11,793 nucleotides of DNA from positions 1 through 11,793 of the forward strand of contig JAUXHH010000032.1 of assembly GCA_030621655.1 (NCBI GenBank). The letters run 5' to 3'. The translations under genes and the position numbers were made by a program. Of this stretch, positions 6,758-11,793 are shown in pieces (position 1 is the stretch's first letter; the number at the start of each line of letters is the position of its first letter). A model generated the notes under the pieces. That model did not search any database. It was not told where the DNA came from and saw nothing but the letters and a program-made list of their open reading frames with translations. This stretch comes from Desulfobacterales bacterium (GTDB lineage: Bacteria > Desulfobacterota > Desulfobulbia > Desulfobulbales > BM004).

Positions 6758-7853
6758 ATGTCAGCAGAACTGAAACAGAAACTCCAGGACTTGAAGGATC
6801 GTATACTGGTCCTGAAGGAGCATCTTTGATGTAGATAACAAAAAAGACCAGCTTGCTGAGTTAGACAAGCAGATCAATGCCCAAGGTTTTTGGAATGACG
6901 GTTCCAGGGCAAAAAAAATACAGAAAGAACGAGGTGGAATACAGGATGCGATAGAGTCGTGGGAGTCCTGTTTTTCAATCTGGGAAGATGCCTCACTGTT
7001 GTTTGAAATGGCCCTTGACGAAGAGGATGCTGAGGCGGAGAAGGAAGTAGCTGAGGCTCTTAAAACACTGGAAAAACGGGTAGGCAGCTTTGAGGTGGAG
7101 TGCATGTTCTCCGGGGAGCACGATGAGAACAATGCACTTATTACCATCCATGCAGGAGCAGGAGGAACAGAAGCCCAGGATTGGGTAGACATGCTGCTGC
7201 GTATGTATCTCAGGTGGGCTGAAGAAAAAGAATTCAAGACAGATATCCTTGATTATCTACCAGGAGATGAAGCCGGAGTAAAAGGTGTAACGGTGATGGT
7301 TAAGGGTCATTACGCCTATGGATATTTGCGTTCAGAGATGGGTATCCATCGTTTGGTCCGGATATCCCCATTTGATACTGGAGGGCGCAGGCATACTTCA
7401 TTTGCGTCCGTATTTATTTTCCCGGAGCTTGATGACAACATCGATATAGATATCGATGAGAAGGAACTGCGTATTGATACGTATAGGGCGAGTGGCGCCG
7501 GGGGACAGCACGTCAACAAGACCAGTTCTGCGGTGCGAATTACCCATCTGCCTACCGGTATAGTTGTCCAGTGTCAGAACGAACGGTCCCAGCATCGAAA
7601 TAAGGACATGGCGTTTAAGATGTTACGAGCCCGCCTTTATGACAGGGAGAAAGAGATTCAGGCTAAGGAGCAGGAAAAACTAGGTGGTGAGAAAAAGGAG
7701 ATAGGCTGGGGCAGTCAGATCCGTTCCTATGTCCTGCAACCCTATAGAATGGTTAAAGACCACCGGACAAACTGTGAGGTCGGTAATGTTGATGGCGTCC
7801 TCGATGGTAACCTGGAGCCTTTTATCAATGCCTATCTGCTCTGGCAGCGATAA
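6758..7853 (+). CDS. prfB: Peptide chain release factor 2, with programmed +1 frameshift
   Basis: RF2 recognises UAA and UGA stop codons in the ribosomal A site and triggers peptide release. The gene is in two frames. Codons 1-23 (6758-6826) end at UGA 6827-6829; after a +1 slip, reading resumes at GAT 6828 and continues to TAA 7851-7853. The joined protein is 364 residues, against 365 in E. coli. The anticodon-like tripeptide SPF is at 203-205. The catalytic GGQ is at 248-250, within ASGAGGQHVNKTSSAVRITH. A244 sits where E. coli K-12 RF2 carries the atypical Thr246, so this protein has the common alanine form. Translating only the downstream frame gives a false N-terminal truncation starting at 6999. 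The frameshift lets RF2 control its own level: when RF2 is scarce, termination at the UGA is slow and slipping increases. The iron-sulfur protein gene begins 19 bases downstream. Confidence 0.97.
6815..6830 (+). promoter_or_regulatory. prfB programmed +1 frameshift site
   Basis: An internal Shine-Dalgarno-like AAGGAG (6815-6820) is followed by a three-base spacer, CAT, then the slippery CTT and the UGA stop (6824-6829), with U as the next base. E. coli has an SD-like run, UAU, CUU, UGA, C in the same geometry. The peptidyl-tRNA slips from CUU to UUU, and the next codon becomes GAU (Asp), the same residue as in E. coli. Confidence 0.95.
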
Positions 7854-7872
7854 ATAGGTTCACAAGAACAAA

Positions 7873-9138
7873 ATGAAGAACGGTACCAGGAACGAGGAAA
7901 GGTTCTGCGTTAAATGTGGAACCTGCAATACCGTGTGTCCGGTGTATTCGGCCACCGGCAATGAAATACACACCCCGCGTGGCAAACAACATCTTAAGTC
8001 CAAAATAGCAAAGGGAGAGGTTTCATCACATTACGCCGAAATTTTTTCGCAATGTCTGCTGTGCGGTGCCTGCCTTGAAGCTTGCCCAAGGGGTCTTGAT
8101 ACCCCGGAACTGGTCACCAGCGTTCGGGCAGAATTGCCCAGGTTTTCAGGACTTTCGTTTCTCAAATTTGTGTCACGCAAGGCCCTTGTCCATCCATTTC
8201 TTTTGTCAGGCTTAACCAGGGTAGGCAGTGCTGCCGAAACACTGCTTGGAGAATGGCTGCCGCAAGACAGCGGTCTGCGTTTACGCCTGCAGGGTTTTGG
8301 GCAGCATCCATTCAAGCTGCCGGCAAAAGGCTATATAGATAAACTAAAAGCAAAGTCGGGTAACGACAATGAGCAGCAGGCAAGCAGGCAGGAGCAGAGC
8401 ATAAGTTTTTTTACAGGCTGTCTTGCCAATTATCTGCAGCCGGAGATAGCTGAAGCCACCCAGCTTTTGGTTGCCGAGACTACTGGTCGCAAAGCTGTTG
8501 TTCCCCTTGCGCAGACGTGCTGCGGTATGGCTGCCATGGCAGCCGGCAGGCCGGATGAAACGCTGGGCCTGGCAAAGAGAAATATAAGGGCCTTTGAGGA
8601 TAATGAACTGCCGATCTTAACCTCCTGTTCTTCCTGTTACTTCCAACTGAAAACGTATAAGGAGCTTTTTGCCGACGATCCCGAATGGGCGGAAAGGGCT
8701 GCCGGTTTTACAGAGAGGTTAGAGGAATTTTCCTCTTTTTTTCTGAAAAAATTTTCTGCAGGCAGTGAAAAAATAACCGGTTCCAATAAATCTTCTGATT
8801 TGAAAGTTTTTTATCATGATCCCTGCCATCTGCGCTTCAAGCTGCATATTACGGAGGAGCCGAGACAACTCCTCAAATTGTTTCCCGCTATAGATTTGCA
8901 GGAATTGGAGGGTGGCCCCCAATGTTGTGGCCAGGGCGGGCTTTTTCAGGTGGCGCATCCAGACCTGGCCCTGCAGGTATGGAAAAACCTTATGGGAGAT
9001 TATAGTGCACTCTCGGCAAATACTGTGGTGACTGCATGCTCCGGTTGCCTCCTGCAGTGGCAGCGTGGCCTTGGGACCGGTGAGAGCGATGGTCAGGTAA
9101 AGCATCTCGCAGTCTTTATTGCCAGGCTGATACAATAA
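7873..9138 (+). CDS. GlcF-like (Fe-S)-binding oxidoreductase subunit with two CCG domains
   Basis: A 421-residue protein with two N-terminal [4Fe-4S] ferredoxin motifs: C12, C15, C18, C22 (CVKCGTCNTVCP) and C61, C64, C67, C71 (CLLCGACLEACP). Two cysteine-rich CCG domains follow. The first includes FFTGCLANY, QTCCGMA (C216-C217) and TSCSSC. The second includes YHDPCHLRF, QCCGQGG (C351-C352) and TACSGC. This order matches the iron-sulfur subunit of glycolate oxidase (GlcF) and relatives such as GlpC, LldE and HdrD. Those proteins pass electrons from a flavin dehydrogenase toward quinone or other acceptors. No transmembrane segment is evident, and no flavoprotein partner (GlcD or LutB type) lies in the window, so the substrate cannot be stated. 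The ATG is 19 bases after prfB with only a weak, distant AGG upstream, so translational coupling is possible. Confidence 0.88.
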   Translation: MKNGTRNEERFCVKCGTCNTVCPVYSATGNEIHTPRGKQHLKSKIAKGEVSSHYAEIFSQCLLCGACLEACPRGLDTPELVTSVRAELPRFSGLSFLKFVSRKALVHPFLLSGLTRVGSAAETLLGEWLPQDSGLRLRLQGFGQHPFKLPAKGYIDKLKAKSGNDNEQQASRQEQSISFFTGCLANYLQPEIAEATQLLVAETTGRKAVVPLAQTCCGMAAMAAGRPDETLGLAKRNIRAFEDNELPILTSCSSCYFQLKTYKELFADDPEWAERAAGFTERLEEFSSFFLKKFSAGSEKITGSNKSSDLKVFYHDPCHLRFKLHITEEPRQLLKLFPAIDLQELEGGPQCCGQGGLFQVAHPDLALQVWKNLMGDYSALSANTVVTACSGCLLQWQRGLGTGESDGQVKHLAVFIARLIQ

Positions 9139-9190
9139 AGTTGCAAAAAGACTTGTTCTCATTTTCAGCTGATGCTAAAAGATAGCCCAT

Positions 9191-9209
9191 GGCTGCATTC
9201 TGTGCAGCC
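9191..9209 (+). repeat. Perfect hairpin GGCTGCA-N5-TGCAGCC upstream of dgt
   Basis: Seven-base arms (9191-9197 and 9203-9209) around a five-base loop, in the 114-base gap before dgt. A run of seven Ts lies about 18 bases further on (9228-9234). That is too far from the stem for a standard intrinsic terminator. It could be a weak or rho-assisted terminator for the iron-sulfur gene, a dgt leader hairpin, or a protein-binding site. Confidence 0.5.
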
Positions 9210-9252
9210 TGAGGTATTTGTCTAGAATTTTTTTATATTGACGGCGTTAGAT

Positions 9253-10296
9253 ATGGGTCGAACAATTCGGGAAGAGATGGAGGGAAATGAGGAGAAAATC
9301 CTTTCTCCTTACGCCTGTCTCAGTAAAAAAAGCAGGGGACGCTTGCGCCCGGAACCTGAATGTGATGTCAGGGTAGCCTTCCAGCGGGACAGGGACAGGA
9401 TTATCCATTCCAAGGCCTTTCGCCGCTTAAAATATAAAACACAGGTGTTTCTGGCGCCAACCGGGGATCATTACCGAACCAGACTGACCCATGTGTTTGA
9501 AGTTTCCCAGATTGCCAGAACAGTCGCTGTCGCTTTGAAACTGAACGGCCATTTAACCGAGGCCATAGCATTGGGACATGACCTGGGGCACACTCCATTC
9601 GGACATGCTGGTGAATCAGTATTAAACGAATTGCATCCGGGTGGGTTCCACCACTATGAGCAGAGTCTTCGTGTGGTAGATATTCTTGAGAATGAAGGTA
9701 ACGGCCTGAATCTGAATTTTGAGGTGCGAGATGGGATCAGCATGCACTCCAAGGGCAGGAAGGAAATACTGCCGCAAGATTTATCTGAACTGCCCATGAC
9801 CATGGAAGGAAGGGTGGTGCGGGTGGCTGACATTATAGCCTATGTAAACCATGACCTGGATGATGGGTTGCGTGCCGGTATTATAAAGGAAGGGCAGCTG
9901 CCGGCTCATGTTTATGAAAAATTGGGTAAGACCAACTCTGAAAGGATTAACACCATGGTGAAGGATCTTATTTACTCTACCCTCGCAGAAGGCGGGGCAA
10001 GATTGACCTTGAGTCCTGAAACCATGTTAGCCATTTCAGAAATGCGGACCTTTCTTTATAAGAATGTATATGAAACCAGCAAGGTACATGATGATTTTAT
10101 CAAGGCGATGAAGGTGGTAAAAGAGTTGTATCAGCACTTTCTTGAAAAAGGATTATCCAAGGACCAGGGCGGTCCATATCCCCAAACGGCTGGTGACCAC
10201 CGTGCAGTATGTGATTTCGTGGCAGGCATGACAGATCGATATGCCCTGGATCTTTATCAGAATATCTTTTTGCCTAAGCCCTGGTCCGTCATGTAA
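9253..10296 (+). CDS. dgt: dGTP triphosphohydrolase-family HD protein
   Basis: HD-superfamily metal enzyme, 347 residues from ATG 9253, predicted to hydrolyse dGTP (or other dNTPs) to the nucleoside and triphosphate, affecting nucleotide pools in the cytosol. Visible family motifs: SRGRLRPEPECDVRVAFQRD near the N-terminus, HSKAFRRLKYKTQVF, then the metal site H80 (RLTHVFEV), H109-D110 (GHDLGHTPFGHAGE) and D193 (RVADIIAYVNHDLDDG). The C-terminal DFVAGMTDRYAL is also typical. The length fits the shorter, non-enterobacterial dGTPase-like group rather than the 505-residue E. coli enzyme, so strict dGTP specificity is not assured. An upstream in-frame TTG at 9238 would add five residues. Neither start has a Shine-Dalgarno sequence, and I prefer ATG. 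It lies between the iron-sulfur gene and valS, all in one direction. Confidence 0.92.
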   Translation: MGRTIREEMEGNEEKILSPYACLSKKSRGRLRPEPECDVRVAFQRDRDRIIHSKAFRRLKYKTQVFLAPTGDHYRTRLTHVFEVSQIARTVAVALKLNGHLTEAIALGHDLGHTPFGHAGESVLNELHPGGFHHYEQSLRVVDILENEGNGLNLNFEVRDGISMHSKGRKEILPQDLSELPMTMEGRVVRVADIIAYVNHDLDDGLRAGIIKEGQLPAHVYEKLGKTNSERINTMVKDLIYSTLAEGGARLTLSPETMLAISEMRTFLYKNVYETSKVHDDFIKAMKVVKELYQHFLEKGLSKDQGGPYPQTAGDHRAVCDFVAGMTDRYALDLYQNIFLPKPWSVM

Positions 10297-10347
10297 CAAA
10301 TTAGAAACTTTATCAGTTTAGCGAATAACAGGAAATAAATAGAACGC

Positions 10348-11793
10348 ATGAAAAATAGTGAAGAAATAAAAGAATCAATCCATGATTTACCCAAGGCCTA
10401 CGAGTTTTCTGCTGTAGAAAAAAAATGGTATGAATACTGGGAAAAGCATAAAAAGTTCCAGGCAACTATGGATGATGGAAAGCCATCTTTTTCAATTGTC
10501 ATTCCACCTCCCAATGTTACCGGAGTTCTGCATGTCGGTCATGCCCTGAATAATACTCTGCAGGATGTCCTGGTCCGTTATAAAAGAATGCAGGGGTATA
10601 ATACACTTTGGCTGCCTGGAACTGACCATGCCGGTATTGCTACCCAGAACGTAGTGGAGAGACAGCTTGCTGCAGAAAATATCAGCCGTCATGATATAGG
10701 TCGCAAAAAATTTGTCGAACGGGTCTGGCAATGGAAAGAGGAGTCAGGAGGCCAGATAATAAATCAGCTTAAACGACTTGGCTGTTCCTGCGATTGGGAC
10801 CGGGAACGGTTTACCATGGATGAAGGCTTATCCCGGGCGGTGCGTGAAGTTTTTACCAGGCTGTATGACGAAGGCTTGATATACAAAGGGGATTATATAA
10901 TCAACTGGTGTCCCCGTTGCCATACGGCATTGGCAGACCTGGAGGTGGAACATGAGCCAACGGATGGCAAGCTCTATAATATTCGCTATCCATTTACCAC
11001 CGGAGATGGCTATCTGGTGGTGGCAACAACCAGGCCTGAAACCATGCTGGGAGATACGGCTGTAGCTGTTCATCCGTCAGACGAACGCTACAATAACCTG
11101 CCTGAAAAAGCAGTTGTCCTGCCATTGGTGAATCGGACTATACCCATTGTTTTTGATGCGCATGTTGAGCGGGAGTTCGGTACCGGGGCTTTGAAGGTTA
11201 CACCGGCCCATGATTTAAATGACTTTGAGATTTCCCGGCGACACGATCTGCCTGCTCTCAAGATTATGGACGACAGCGGCGCCATGAATGAGGCAGCTGG
11301 TGACTATGCAGGTTTAGATCGCTTTGCCTGCCGCAAGAAGGTGGTGGAGGACCTTGAGAAACTGGGGCTTCTCGAAAAGGTAGAGGAGTACCAGCATGGA
11401 GTTGGCCACTGCTACCGCTGTCAAACAGTAGTTGAGCCGAGTCTTTCCAAGCAGTGGTTTGTCTCGGTGAAACCCTTGGCTGAAAAGGCCATAGCTGCGG
11501 TGAAGGAAGGCCAGACAAAAATTCATCCCAAAACCTGGGAAAATACCTATTACGACTGGATGTATAATATCCGTGACTGGTGCATTTCGCGTCAGATCTG
11601 GTGGGGGCACCAGATCCCGGCCTGGACTTGTGAGGATTGCGGCGAGTTGATCGTCAGCAGTATTGACCCTGAAGAATGTACAAAGTGTGCGGGCAGTAAA
11701 CTTGTCCAGGAAACAGATGTGCTGGATACCTGGTTCAGCTCGGCGCTGTGGCCATTTTCGACCCTCGGTTGGCCGGACAACACCAAGGAATTG
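10348..11793 (+). CDS. valS: Valyl-tRNA synthetase, N-terminal 482 codons (cut by the right edge)
   Basis: Class I aminoacyl-tRNA synthetase that charges tRNA-Val in the cytosol. The frame is open from ATG 10348 to the window end, about half of a full ValRS. The ATP-binding HIGH motif appears as HVGH at 62-65, preceded by PPPNVTG, and is followed by LPGTDHAGIATQ. WCPRC at 187-191 begins a zinc-type element. The editing (CP1) domain shows TTRPETMLGDTAVAVHP from T227 and GTGALKVTPAHDLNDFE, which serve proofreading of mischarged threonine. HCYRC (354-358) and a four-cysteine cluster (C428, C431, C444, C447) suggest further zinc binding. DWCISRQIWWGHQIPAW and the DVLDTWFSSALWP signature confirm the family over IleRS. 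The KMSKS loop and the tRNA-binding C-terminus lie beyond the window. An AGGA at 10330-10333 is 14 bases upstream, further than usual. The gap from dgt is 51 bases with no terminator. Confidence 0.97.
   Translation, partial: MKNSEEIKESIHDLPKAYEFSAVEKKWYEYWEKHKKFQATMDDGKPSFSIVIPPPNVTGVLHVGHALNNTLQDVLVRYKRMQGYNTLWLPGTDHAGIATQNVVERQLAAENISRHDIGRKKFVERVWQWKEESGGQIINQLKRLGCSCDWDRERFTMDEGLSRAVREVFTRLYDEGLIYKGDYIINWCPRCHTALADLEVEHEPTDGKLYNIRYPFTTGDGYLVVATTRPETMLGDTAVAVHPSDERYNNLPEKAVVLPLVNRTIPIVFDAHVEREFGTGALKVTPAHDLNDFEISRRHDLPALKIMDDSGAMNEAAGDYAGLDRFACRKKVVEDLEKLGLLEKVEEYQHGVGHCYRCQTVVEPSLSKQWFVSVKPLAEKAIAAVKEGQTKIHPKTWENTYYDWMYNIRDWCISRQIWWGHQIPAWTCEDCGELIVSSIDPEECTKCAGSKLVQETDVLDTWFSSALWPFSTLGWPDNTKEL

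Noticed and set aside
6761..7237. A 158-codon minus-strand frame opposite prfB
   Set aside because: Its serine-rich composition is what the complement of a charged coiled-coil region produces, and prfB is certain.
6999..7853. A shortened RF2 gene starting at ATG 6999
   Set aside because: The same frame is open back to 6828 and continues RF2 domain 1. The true start at 6758 is reached through the programmed frameshift site.

Overview
This window reads as ordinary bacterial chromosome carrying conserved housekeeping genes. The best taxonomic guess is a Desulfobacterota (former deltaproteobacterial) genome, possibly Desulfobulbales-like. That guess rests mainly on a single-chain acetyl-CoA carboxylase carboxyltransferase (alpha part followed by beta part) next to a divergent biotin carboxylase. 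I recall this arrangement from sulfate reducers; it was not searched. I see no mobile element, CRISPR array, tRNA or rRNA.

Layout. Positions 1-3798 run leftward on the minus strand: a biotin carboxylase (3798-2392), then the fused carboxyltransferase (2322-70), then perhaps the first eight codons of another gene leaving the left edge. Together they give two of the three activities of acetyl-CoA carboxylase, the first step of fatty acid synthesis. The biotin carrier protein is not in the window. Positions 3799-4184 are a divergent intergenic region with a candidate accC promoter, a strong minus-strand intrinsic terminator, a second minus-strand promoter just before that terminator, and several small inverted repeats. 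From 4185 to the right edge all genes run rightward: a CorC-type CBS protein, apolipoprotein N-acyltransferase (lnt), release factor 2 (prfB), a GlcF-like iron-sulfur protein, a dGTPase-family HD hydrolase, and the first 482 codons of valyl-tRNA synthetase (valS).

How the genes fit together. accC and accAD probably form one operon. corC and lnt are 15 bases apart, and this pairing is common in proteobacteria (cell-envelope functions). prfB cannot be read as one open frame: 23 codons end at an in-frame UGA inside a classic programmed +1 frameshift site, and the rest of RF2 lies in the +1 frame. Joined, the product is 364 residues, close to the normal RF2 length, so the gene is intact. The iron-sulfur protein follows prfB by 19 bases with no obvious functional link. 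dgt and valS follow with short gaps.

No convincing undescribed multi-gene system is visible. The points most worth a second look are the reversed alpha-beta order and unusual zinc ribbon of the carboxyltransferase, substitutions at conserved positions of the biotin carboxylase, and a possible short RNA or attenuator between accC and corC. Several starts (accAD, corC, dgt) lack a recognisable Shine-Dalgarno sequence, so their exact N-termini are less certain than the gene calls.
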